Assembly: GCA_905235165.1 (NCBI GenBank)
Contig: CAJOKK010000044.1
Location: 1 to 9,948, forward strand
Origin: an uncultured Atopobiaceae bacterium
Lineage (GTDB): Bacteria; Actinomycetota; Coriobacteriia; Coriobacteriales; Atopobiaceae
Length of the DNA: 9,948 nt
Direction of reading: 5' to 3'
Part shown: in pieces, positions 1-6,696 of the stretch
Layout: the number at the start of each line of letters is the position of its first letter
Position numbering within the stretch: position 1 is the first letter of the stretch
The notes under the pieces: model-generated
The model's input: only the letters and a program-made list of their open reading frames with translations
The model's database searches: none
What the model was told of the DNA's origin: nothing
Program-made: the position numbers and the translations under genes

Positions 1-735
1 GCCGCTGACCCCGCCCTCCGCGACCAGATCTACCTCCAGACCAAGTGCGCCATCCATCGCACCGAAGCCGGTACCTACTTCGACTTCTCCAAGGACTACA
101 TCGTCACCTGCGTCGAGCAGAGCCTGCGCCGCCTCAAGACCGACCACATCGACTGCCTGCTGCTCCATCGCCCCGACATCCTGATGGAGCCGGCCGAGGT
201 CGCCTCCGCCTTCGATGAGCTCCAGGCTGCCGGCAAGGTCATCGACTTCGGCGTTTCCAACCAGAACCCCATGGAGATGCGCCGCCTCTCCCGCGGCATC
301 AAGCAGCCCCTCGTCGCGAACCAGGTCCAGCTCTCCGTGGCCTTCGCGCCCGCCTTCGAGGCCATGGTCAACGTCAACATGGAAAACGACCCCGCCACCA
401 TGCGCGATGGCGGCATCTTCGAGTACTGCGAGGAGAACGACATGGCCATCCAGGCCTGGTCGGTCTTCCAGTACGGCTTCTTCGCCGGCACCTTCCTTGG
501 TTCCGAGAAGTTCGTCGAGCTCAACGCCGTCCTCGATCGTCTCGCCGACAAGTACGGCGTAACCCCCGGCGCAATCGCCCTCGCCTGGATCCTGCGTTAC
601 CCGGCCAAGATGCAGGCCGTCATCGGCACGACCAAGGTCGCTCGTGTTCGCGAGAGTGCCCGCGCCGCCGACTTCACCCTCACGCGCGCCGAGTGGTACG
701 AGCTCTACACCGCCGCAGGCCGCAAGCTCCCCTAA
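1..735 (+). CDS. Aldo/keto reductase, YdhF-like (5' end missing)
   Basis: This is the C-terminal 244 residues of an NAD(P)H-dependent aldo/keto reductase, open from base 1 to TAA at 733-735. It is a cytosolic TIM-barrel enzyme that reduces aldehydes or ketones; the substrate cannot be told. Visible family signatures are the beta-strand with the catalytic Lys (QTKC, near residue 15 of the fragment), the catalytic His strand (LLLHRPD), the GKVIDFGVSNQNP strand, NQVQLS, ALAWILRYPAK, and the cofactor phosphate-binding segment IGTTKVARVRES near the C-terminus. The order and wording resemble E. coli YdhF and its relatives (about 300 residues), so roughly 55-65 residues, including the catalytic Asp and Tyr, should lie left of the window. 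No clear terminator follows. It is separated from the next gene by 136 bases containing a candidate promoter, so the two are probably not one operon. Confidence 0.93.
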   Translation, partial: AADPALRDQIYLQTKCAIHRTEAGTYFDFSKDYIVTCVEQSLRRLKTDHIDCLLLHRPDILMEPAEVASAFDELQAAGKVIDFGVSNQNPMEMRRLSRGIKQPLVANQVQLSVAFAPAFEAMVNVNMENDPATMRDGGIFEYCEENDMAIQAWSVFQYGFFAGTFLGSEKFVELNAVLDRLADKYGVTPGAIALAWILRYPAKMQAVIGTTKVARVRESARAADFTLTRAEWYELYTAAGRKLP

Positions 736-789
736 AAAAGCGCGCAAGGTTACAGGAGTTTTGCGGCATGTTTCCGCCTGAATAACTAG

Positions 790-818
790 TGCGCCACGCG
801 AAAACGGGGCTTTATAGT
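790..818 (+). promoter_or_regulatory. Candidate promoter for the PurF-like gene
   Basis: TATAGT at 813-818 differs from the consensus -10 hexamer by one base and sits in the only AT-rich patch of the 736-871 intergenic region. The matching -35 position (790-795, TGCGCC) is poor, so the promoter is either activator-dependent or mainly -10 driven. The predicted transcript would start near 825 and carry a leader of about 47 bases ending in AGGAGG (861-866). I see only weak short stems in that leader and no recognisable purine riboswitch. Confidence 0.4.
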
Positions 819-871
819 AAGAGCCTTGTCAGGGGGCAAGTCCCGCAGTTTGACCACCACAGGAGGTTGGA

Positions 872-2293
872 ATGGGAGCTTTCTTTGGCGCGGTTTCCCG
901 CCGCGACGTTGTGCTCGACGTGTTCTTTGGTGTTGACTACCACTCGCATCTGGGAACTCGCCGCGCCGGAATGATTCTGCACGACCAGGAGGATGGCTTC
1001 CAGCGCCAGATTCACTCCATCGAGAACACGCCCTTCCGTACCAAGTTCGAGAAGGAGCTCCCCAAGTTCCACGGCACTGCTGGCATCGGCTGCATCTCCG
1101 ACATGGATCCTCAGCCGCTCATGTTCCATTCGCACCTGGGTGTGTTCGCCCTGTCTACGGTCGGCTGCATCAAGAACGAGCAGGAGATCATCGAGACCTT
1201 CGACCACATCGGCCACCAGTTCATGGCCCTGAGCGACGGCCGCATCAACCAGACCGAGCTCGTCGCGGCCCTCATCAACACCCAGGAGAGCCTCATCGAG
1301 GGCATCAAGTATGCCCAGGAGACGATCGAGGGCTCCATCACGATGCTGCTCATGTGCTCCGACGGCAGCCTCATCGCCGCTCGCGACAAGATGGGCCGCC
1401 TGCCGGTCCTCATCGGCAAGGATGACGACGGCTACTGCGTTGCCTTCGAGAGCTTCTCCTATGGCAAGCTTGGCTATGTCGACGAGTATGAGCTGGGCTC
1501 CGGTGAGGTCGTCCGCATCACGGCCGAGGGCTACGAGACCTTGGTCGAGGCTCGCGACGAGATGCGCATCTGCGCCTTCCTCTGGGTCTACTACGGCTAT
1601 CCCAACTCCAACTACGAAGGCCAGAACGTCGAGGTCATGCGCTACCGCAACGGCGCCCGCATGGCTGCCGACGAGCGCGAGCGCGGCCTGCTACCCGACG
1701 TTGACTACGTCGCCGGCGTGCCCGACAGCGGCCTGCCCCACGGCATCGGCTACGCCACCGAGAGCGGCAAGCCCTTCGCCCGTCCCTTCGTCAAGTACAC
1801 CCCCACCTGGCCGCGCAGCTTCATGCCCACGAACCAGGAGGTCCGCAACCGCGTGGCCAAGATGAAGCAGGTCCCCGTGCCCGAGCTGATCAAGGGCAAG
1901 AAGCTCCTCTTCGTCGACGACTCCATCGTCCGCGGCACGCAGCTGCGCGAAACGGTCGAGTTCCTCTACGGCGCCGGCGCGGCCGAGGTCCACATGCGTA
2001 GCGCCTGCCCGCCCATCATGTACGGCTGCAAGTACCTCTCCTTCTCGCGCTCCAACAGCGACTACGAGCTCATCGCCCGTCGCAAGATCCGCGAGCTCGA
2101 GGGCGACGAGGGCGAGAAGTTCATCGAGGAGTACGCCGACGGCACGACCGAGCGCGGCAAGTGCCTGCTGAAGTCCATCTGCGACGAGATGGGCTTTGAC
2201 TCGCTGAGCTTCCAGAGCCTTGACGGCATGCTCGACGCAATCGGCATCGACCGCAGCAAGGTCTGCACCTACTGCTGGAACGGCAGGGAGTAG
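872..2293 (+). CDS. PurF-like amidophosphoribosyltransferase homologue lacking the glutaminase catalytic residues
   Basis: The 473-residue protein aligns end to end with glutamine PRPP amidotransferase (PurF, first step of purine synthesis). The start is ATG 872 with AGGAGG at 861-866, 5 bases upstream. The C-terminal half looks functional: GVPDSG (P284-D285-S286), the flexible loop from R315 to K332 (RSFMP...VAKMK), and the PRPP loop VDDSIVRGT (348-356). Four cysteines match the B. subtilis [4Fe-4S] ligands: C234, C386 (in PPIMYGC), C465 and C468 (CTYC). The N-terminal Ntn half keeps the fold signatures (SHLGTRRAGM, QPL) but not the chemistry. The nucleophile position in CGVFG is Gly2 (GAFFG). 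The Arg of GHVRY is C74, the Asn of AHNG is V97, and the Asp of SSDTE is Q127. It should therefore not hydrolyse glutamine. It may use ammonia, get nitrogen from a partner, or have another PRPP-dependent role. No propeptide is present. A true purF is expected elsewhere in the genome. Confidence 0.88.
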   Translation: MGAFFGAVSRRDVVLDVFFGVDYHSHLGTRRAGMILHDQEDGFQRQIHSIENTPFRTKFEKELPKFHGTAGIGCISDMDPQPLMFHSHLGVFALSTVGCIKNEQEIIETFDHIGHQFMALSDGRINQTELVAALINTQESLIEGIKYAQETIEGSITMLLMCSDGSLIAARDKMGRLPVLIGKDDDGYCVAFESFSYGKLGYVDEYELGSGEVVRITAEGYETLVEARDEMRICAFLWVYYGYPNSNYEGQNVEVMRYRNGARMAADERERGLLPDVDYVAGVPDSGLPHGIGYATESGKPFARPFVKYTPTWPRSFMPTNQEVRNRVAKMKQVPVPELIKGKKLLFVDDSIVRGTQLRETVEFLYGAGAAEVHMRSACPPIMYGCKYLSFSRSNSDYELIARRKIRELEGDEGEKFIEEYADGTTERGKCLLKSICDEMGFDSLSFQSLDGMLDAIGIDRSKVCTYCWNGRE

Positions 2294-2330
2294 CCGCGTC
2301 GCTAGCGGGTCCGAAGGTCATTCGCACGCA

Positions 2331-2371
2331 AAAAGCGAGGGGTCGGTGGTGTGCACCGGCCCCTCGCTTTT
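2331..2371. terminator. Bidirectional intrinsic terminator between convergent genes
   Basis: An 18-bp stem (2331-2348 with 2354-2371) encloses a 5-base loop. The only imperfection is one G-U wobble (T2343 with G2359). The stem has a GC-rich core flanked by AAAA on the left and TTTT on the right, so it ends in a U-run on either transcript. It lies 37 bases after the PurF-like stop and 26 bases before the stop of the convergent minus-strand gene, so it can serve both. Confidence 0.9.
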
Positions 2372-2397
2372 ACCTGGCTGCGAAAGCTGCTCTTGCC

Positions 2398-3540
2398 TTA
2401 CGCATCGTTGCAGCTAACGGACGCAAGCTTCCAATCCTTTCCGGAAGGCTGGCGCGCGGCGCGGCAAATGGTGACCGTAATGGGCAGCCCCTCTGCGCTG
2501 GCGTGCACAAGCGGGAAGGTAAGCTCGCTGTGCGTGCCAATGACGGCGTCGGTCTGCAGTGCCTCCTCCCAGCTGTTGTCGAGCGCCTCACCGAGTGAGA
2601 CGTCTTCGGGGAGAAGATCGTAGAGCGCGCGAAGCTCATTGTCGTTGGCTTGCACGTCTTGGGAGAAGTGCTCGGGGCGACGGATACGCTTCAGCTTGGG
2701 CGTGGTGTGGATGCGAACGAGCTTGGGCTCGACCTGCGGCTTGGATGTTGCCTCGGGCTTGGGCTTGGTTTTGCCTGCGGATGCTTGCGCAACCTCGGCC
2801 TTCTGCTCCGTCGTAGCCTCCACCTGCGGCCCTGCCGCAATCTCAGGCTCGGGCTTCTGCTCTGCCTTTGGCTCAGCCTCGACCTCTGCGGGCTCCGCCT
2901 CGGCCTCCGGCTCCGGTTCCGGCTGTGCTGCGGCTTCTGCCTGCGGCTCTGCCTCGACCTCGGAATCGGCCTTCTGCTCGGCCTTAGCCTCTGGCTCTGG
3001 CTCCGGCTCCGCCTGCGCAACGGGCTCTGCCTGCTGCGGCTCTGCCACAATCTCAGCTTCGGCCTTCTGCTCAGCCTCTTTCTCAGCCTTGGTCTCTACC
3101 TCCGGCTCCGCAACGGCCTCTACCTGCGGTTCAGCCGCAATCTCGGCCTCGGCCTCAACCTCCACCTTCGCCGCAGGCTCCGCCTTGCGCTGGTGACGCG
3201 GCTTCACGGGCCGTTCGTCCTTCTTCTTCCCGCGCTTGAACGACTTGCCCGACCCGCCCTTGTCGGCCGCAGGATTGGCGGCCTTCTCAAGCAGCTCGTT
3301 AAGGTCATCTCGTGCCATGACGGTAACCAGCACGCGTCCCTTCTTGAACACGGTGAGCTTCACGAAGTCCAGCTCCTCAAGCAGCTGCTCAATCGACTCG
3401 CACGCAACGTCCTGCGGGTCGAGGCCGTCGGCGGTCAGCACCTCTTCAAAGCGCTGAGGGCTGTCCTGTCGCCCCGTGCCGATTTCGGTAGAAAAGAGCT
3501 GGTAGAAGTACAGGTAGTTGCCTCTGCTAATCTTGGGCAT
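2398..3540 (-). CDS. Protein of unknown function with Ala/Glu/Pro-rich central tract
   Basis: I do not recognise this 380-residue protein. ATG 3538-3540 is preceded by GGAGGGG, only about 4 bases away. There are three parts. Residues 1-88 look folded (YLYFYQLFSTEIGTGR, an acidic helix around ESIEQLLEELDFVKL, then strands FKKGRVLVTVMA). Residues 95-119 are strongly basic (KSFKRGKKK...KPRHQRK). Residues 120-272 are a low-complexity Ala/Glu/Pro/Gln/Lys tract. Residues 273-380 look folded again (LRALYDLLPEDVSLGEAL, then ELTFPLVHA, LPITVTICRAAR, WKLASVSC), possibly an alpha/beta domain. There is no signal peptide or membrane segment, so it is probably cytoplasmic. The basic patch next to a long acidic spacer suggests a nucleic-acid or ribosome contact, but that is inference. 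Automated annotation may call it TolA-like from the tract alone, which the ends do not support. It converges on the PurF-like gene and diverges from the phytase gene. Confidence 0.8.
   Translation of the reverse strand: MPKISRGNYLYFYQLFSTEIGTGRQDSPQRFEEVLTADGLDPQDVACESIEQLLEELDFVKLTVFKKGRVLVTVMARDDLNELLEKAANPAADKGGSGKSFKRGKKKDERPVKPRHQRKAEPAAKVEVEAEAEIAAEPQVEAVAEPEVETKAEKEAEQKAEAEIVAEPQQAEPVAQAEPEPEPEAKAEQKADSEVEAEPQAEAAAQPEPEPEAEAEPAEVEAEPKAEQKPEPEIAAGPQVEATTEQKAEVAQASAGKTKPKPEATSKPQVEPKLVRIHTTPKLKRIRRPEHFSQDVQANDNELRALYDLLPEDVSLGEALDNSWEEALQTDAVIGTHSELTFPLVHASAEGLPITVTICRAARQPSGKDWKLASVSCNDA
2725..3183 (-). repeat. Degenerate intragenic repeat coding the AEP tract
   Basis: This stretch encodes residues 120-272 of the unknown protein. 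A recurring unit of the form (A/P)EI(A/V)A(E/G)PQ begins at residues 132, 162 and 232, with a weaker copy (EVEAEPQAEA) at 194. Spacing is therefore about 30-38 residues, filled with AEPEPEAKAEQK-like text. On the plus strand this appears as repeated GGCTCTGCCTC / CAATCTC-type blocks. The pattern suggests growth and shrinkage by slippage or unequal recombination. Confidence 0.75.
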
Positions 3541-3572
3541 AACCCCTCCGTCATCTCGAGTGCCTACGTCAG

Positions 3573-3578
3573 ATTGTA
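3573..3578 (-). promoter_or_regulatory. -10 element for the minus-strand unknown gene
   Basis: Read on the minus strand, bases 3578 to 3573 are TACAAT, one mismatch from the consensus. They lie 33 bases upstream of the ATG at 3540. No good -35 hexamer is found at 16-18 bases. The same TACAAT hexamer precedes the zinc-ribbon gene at 7725-7720. Confidence 0.45.
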
Positions 3579-3659
3579 GCCGACAACGCCCCCTCCTTCT
3601 GTTTCAGCTGCGTCAATCCCGCCCCAGCAGCAGGCTGCGGCAAGCCAATGGCTCAAGCT

Positions 3660-3742
3660 GCATGAAATGCAGAAACTAGCAATCAGATGCATAGAAATGT
3701 TTTAATAGCATATCTATTGAACCCGATCCGCATGGTCGGGTT
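3660..3742 (+). promoter_or_regulatory. AT-rich upstream region with two inverted repeats, before the phytase gene
   Basis: The gap from 3541 to 3790 has no gene of its own and separates two divergent genes. Bases 3660-3720 are markedly AT-rich against the GC-rich surroundings and probably hold the phytase promoter. TTTAAT (3701-3706) and TAGCAT (3706-3711) are possible -10 boxes, neither with a good -35. Two inverted repeats are present: AATAG-(5)-CTATT at 3704-3718, overlapping the possible -10 region, and AACCCGA...TCGGGTT at 3720-3742, whose loop can add a CC-GG pair. They could be operators, or the second could form a leader hairpin. Which applies cannot be decided from sequence. Confidence 0.4.
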
Positions 3743-3790
3743 GGGCAACTTTTCACCCCCAGAAACCATTCGATAGAGAGAGGAGATCCT

Positions 3791-5749
3791 ATGGCAATGG
3801 GTAAAACGAGAAGAAGCTTCGTCTGCGCGCTCGCGTCGCTTCTGTGCGCCTGCGCAATCGCTGGCTTCCAGCTGACGCCGGCTCTTGCCTGCTCGCACGA
3901 CCAGGGGCAGTACTGGCAGCTTTCCAATGGTGTCCTGACGATTGACCTTCAGGGAGAGATGCAATCCTTCGACCCCGATCAGGGCAACCGTCCCCCTTGG
4001 TACGCAAAGCGTTGTCTGATTCGCGAGGTCGTGCTCGGCGAGGGCGTCACGAGCATCGGCGATGCGGCCTTTGCCGGCTGCAGCCACCTCCAGACCGTCA
4101 CTCTGCCCGAGGACCTCACCTCCATCGGCAGCCACGCCTTCGACGGCTGCAAGTCGATGACGAGCCTGATCTATTCCGGCGCTGATGCCGTGGCCAACGA
4201 CGACGAGGCGGCGATCTTCTCTGCCAGCGTCTCTCACGTTGGAGAGGATGCCTTCTACGGCTGCAAGCACATCAAGGATGTCTACTTCCAGGCCTCTGAT
4301 CTCGCTGACTACGTCTTTGACGGTGCATCAGCCGAGAAGGCCGAGAGCCGCTACGACTTTGCCGGCCCCTGCGCGACCACGATTCACGTGCCGGCAACTA
4401 CGCCTGCCGACGTCACGAGGGAGGTCAGCCCCGCCCTGTACGCTTGGGCCCAGCAGGACCCGCAGGCCTCGCACGTCGTCAACGACATTCCCGTCGAGGG
4501 CTTCTACCGAGTGATCCTGCCCAAGTCCGTGCAGAACGGCTCCATTCGCGCCAGCAAGGCGGCGGCAGGGGAGCACGAGGTCGTCTTCCTCACGCCCGAG
4601 TCGGCCGAGGGCTTCCACGTGGCCTCCGTGCGCGCCCATTACGAGGAGAACGGCACCGTCATTGAGCTGCCCGTTCCCAAGCAGCAGTTCCTTGGCTACT
4701 CCATCGACATGCCGGCCGCCGACGTGACCGTTGAGGTCGAGTTTGCCGAGGGCGTCGTTCCCTCGTCCGACCCCAACGACAAGTCAGGCTCCTTCAAGAA
4801 GGCCGACGTCGAACAGGTCATCGCCAACTACCCCGGTGCCCGCGAGAACTTCGAGGAGTTCTACCGCACCGACCTTGGCAGCGAGAAGCCCTACGCCTCC
4901 GAGAACATCAAGAATCGCATCTTCGCCAAGGGTTGGTACACCCTTGAGCCCATTGCCGCCAAGTACGGCGCCGACCCAACCTACCAGCCGAGCACCGAGG
5001 GCATGGACACCATCTTCGCCTCGGGTTCCCGCAGCTTCTTCGAGGATGAGTTCCGCGGCCTGGTTGCCGAGCTGCGTGTGGCGGCGCAGGGCAAGAAGAT
5101 CGTCATCGTTGACCTTCGTGACGAGAGCCACGCCTTCCTCAACGGCATCGGCGTAAGCTGGTTTGGCTATCTCAACTGGGGAAACTACGGCAAGACGATG
5201 GACGAGATCGTAGCCGACGAGCATGAGCGCTTTGGCGCCCTCGTGGGCAAGCACGTCCGCACCTACGCCATGTCTGGCGACACAAAGTCTGCCAAGAGCT
5301 ACAAAGACATCGACGTCGAGTCCGTGAAGTACGAAGACGAGCTGGTGGCCGAGGAAGGCTGCGACTACCTGCGCATTGCCGGCCCCGACCACAGCTGGCC
5401 GGCGCCCGAGAAGGTCGACGAGCTGATCAGCTACCTTAAGACCCAGGACCGCAACAACATCTGGCTCCACTTCCACTGCAGCGGCGGCGTGGGCAGAACC
5501 GGAGCCTTCCTGGTGATGTACGACAAGCTCCAGAACCCGCAGGTCCCCATGAAGGACATCGTCTACCGCCAGGCCATGACCGGCTCAAACTTCTTCTACC
5601 AAGAGCCCGAGGAGGGTTCCTACAAGGTTCCCTTCGTTCTGGAGAAGATCCGCCAGTGCGGCCTCTTTGCCGAGTATGTCGAGCAGAACGCTGCGGACGA
5701 CTACCCGATCACCTACACCGACTGGCTCAAGCAGCGCGGCGAGTACTAG
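3791..5749 (+). CDS. Secreted BspA-type LRR / PTP-like phytase (cysteine phytase) fusion
   Basis: The 652-residue protein starts at ATG 3791 behind AGGAG (3781-3785); ATG 3797 is a weaker alternative. Residues 1-33 are a Sec signal peptide (KTRR, a hydrophobic core, then an ALA cleavage site before C34). Residues about 75-170 are BspA-type (LRR_5) leucine-rich repeats, for example VTSIGDAAFAGCSHLQTVTLP. Residues about 236-322 resemble a divergent InlB-B repeat ending in DMPAADVTVEVEF. Residues about 340-650 match the Selenomonas PTP-like phytase PhyAsr throughout: PSTEGMD, DLRDESHAFLNGI (441-453), general-acid loop DHSWP (D533), and P-loop HCSGGVGRT (H562, C563 nucleophile, R569). That family removes phosphates stepwise from myo-inositol hexakisphosphate through a cysteinyl-phosphate intermediate. 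The P-loop has Ser-Gly where PhyAsr has Glu-Ala. There is no C-terminal anchor or sortase motif, so the protein should be released or held by its LRR part. Other phosphorylated inositols or phosphoproteins are possible substrates. Confidence 0.92.
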   Translation: MAMGKTRRSFVCALASLLCACAIAGFQLTPALACSHDQGQYWQLSNGVLTIDLQGEMQSFDPDQGNRPPWYAKRCLIREVVLGEGVTSIGDAAFAGCSHLQTVTLPEDLTSIGSHAFDGCKSMTSLIYSGADAVANDDEAAIFSASVSHVGEDAFYGCKHIKDVYFQASDLADYVFDGASAEKAESRYDFAGPCATTIHVPATTPADVTREVSPALYAWAQQDPQASHVVNDIPVEGFYRVILPKSVQNGSIRASKAAAGEHEVVFLTPESAEGFHVASVRAHYEENGTVIELPVPKQQFLGYSIDMPAADVTVEVEFAEGVVPSSDPNDKSGSFKKADVEQVIANYPGARENFEEFYRTDLGSEKPYASENIKNRIFAKGWYTLEPIAAKYGADPTYQPSTEGMDTIFASGSRSFFEDEFRGLVAELRVAAQGKKIVIVDLRDESHAFLNGIGVSWFGYLNWGNYGKTMDEIVADEHERFGALVGKHVRTYAMSGDTKSAKSYKDIDVESVKYEDELVAEEGCDYLRIAGPDHSWPAPEKVDELISYLKTQDRNNIWLHFHCSGGVGRTGAFLVMYDKLQNPQVPMKDIVYRQAMTGSNFFYQEPEEGSYKVPFVLEKIRQCGLFAEYVEQNAADDYPITYTDWLKQRGEY

Positions 5750-5789
5750 CCAAAGCTGCCCCGGCGCACCAGCACCCGCAGTCAAACGA

Positions 5790-5827
5790 GAAGGGCACCC
5801 ACCGAACCGACTCGGTGGGTGCCCTTC
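5790..5827. terminator. Hairpin terminator between convergent phytase and trmB-like genes
   Basis: A perfect 16-bp inverted repeat (5790-5805 with 5812-5827) encloses a 6-base loop. It can extend by ACGAG/CTCGT past a one-base bulge. It lies 40 bases after the phytase stop and 37 bases before the convergent trmB-like stop. A T-run is lacking on the plus side, so termination could rely partly on the strong stem. Confidence 0.8.
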
Positions 5828-5864
5828 CTCGTATCGTTGCAAGCAACGCCGTCGTGTCGCGACC

Positions 5865-6683
5865 CTAGCGTTGTCGCATGGCCTCGTTGATGGCGCGGTT
5901 ACGCAGGTTGGTCACGGTGCCCTGCATGCCGTGAGGAACGTAGCCCAGCCCATCCAGGTCCTCAGGCAGATACTCGGCCAAGCTCAGCGGCGCGGTCTGC
6001 TCCACCTGGCCCGGATCCTCGCCCGGCGTTGCCGCCACGGCATAGACGCACGCGCCCTGCGCCGACAACCGCGCCTCATACTCGCTGCCCGGATCGTCCG
6101 GACGCTCCCCACGCGCGTCGTCGCTTTGCCAGGTCAGCTCGTAGCCTGCCAGCTCAAACTGCGTCAGCGCAAAGTCGCGCAAGGGCAGGCTGTCGGTCTT
6201 CAGCACCACCTCGCCGCCTTCGGCCAGCACCTGCCGATACTCCAGCAGTCGCTCCAAGATCACGAGCCGTCCCGCCGCGTCCTTCTTCCGGGGAAAGGGA
6301 GTGGGAAAGTTCAGGTGAATCCGCTCCAGCTCGCCGGGGCCAAAGAGCTGCGACACGTGCTCGCCGCGTCCCGGCACCAGCACCATGTTGCGCAGGCCCT
6401 CCTCGCAGGCTCGCTGCGCCGCATAGGCAATGCAGATCGGCTCGCCGTCAATGCCCACAAAGAGCACGTCCGGTTCGCGCCGCGCCGATTCCGCTGAGAA
6501 CTGCCCCTTTCCGCAGCCCAGGTCAAGCCGTACTTCTCGAAAGGCGGGCTCACCAATCGGCGCGCAGGCCTCGGCCCAGCGTCCAGCAAGGGCCGTCGGA
6601 CGCAGCTCGATGGCGTCCGCATATCGTTCCAGGCGCTCCTCAAGCACGAAGTTCTTGGGGAGACGCGCATGCATTCCGTGCAT
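5865..6683 (-). CDS. trmB: TrmB-like SAM-dependent tRNA (guanine-N7)-methyltransferase, divergent signature
   Basis: The 272-residue class I methyltransferase has SAM motif I DLGCGKGQF (54-62), an acidic second motif GIDGEP (77-82), the YAAQRACEEGLRN helix, and the TrmB-like segment HLNFPTPFPRKK (123-134), LKTD (161-164) and SEYEARLSAQG (200-210). TrmB makes m7G46 in the tRNA variable loop. Its signature is normally (F/S)DPWPK, with a catalytic Asp. Here that Asp is Thr128 and the Trp is Phe130, so activity may differ or rely on another residue. About 50 extra residues follow the core (PHGMQGTVTNLRNRAINEAM). The start ATG 6681-6683 has its AGGAG at 6701-6697, a long 13-base spacing. That AGGAG overlaps the TAG stop of the upstream zinc-ribbon gene, implying translational coupling. 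A related methyltransferase with a different RNA target is the alternative. Confidence 0.8.
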   Translation of the reverse strand: MHGMHARLPKNFVLEERLERYADAIELRPTALAGRWAEACAPIGEPAFREVRLDLGCGKGQFSAESARREPDVLFVGIDGEPICIAYAAQRACEEGLRNMVLVPGRGEHVSQLFGPGELERIHLNFPTPFPRKKDAAGRLVILERLLEYRQVLAEGGEVVLKTDSLPLRDFALTQFELAGYELTWQSDDARGERPDDPGSEYEARLSAQGACVYAVAATPGEDPGQVEQTAPLSLAEYLPEDLDGLGYVPHGMQGTVTNLRNRAINEAMRQR

Positions 6684-6696
6684 AGGTTTTCGTGTG

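Noticed and set aside
819..871. Purine riboswitch in the leader of the PurF-like gene
   Set aside because: The leader is only about 47 bases with weak 4-bp stems and no recognisable purine or PRPP aptamer core.
2650..3579. Long plus-strand open frame (309 codons) rich in Leu, Gly and Arg
   Set aside because: It is the antisense of the Ala/Glu/Pro-rich gene. Its repetitive composition follows from the complementary codons, it has no ribosome-binding site, and the minus strand has a plausible start with GGAGG and folded-looking ends.
3881..3895. Lipobox reading of the phytase signal peptide (ALA before C34)
   Set aside because: The -3 and -2 residues are Ala and Leu, not the usual Leu/Val then Ala/Ser/Gly order, so signal peptidase I cleavage at ALA is likelier than lipoprotein processing.
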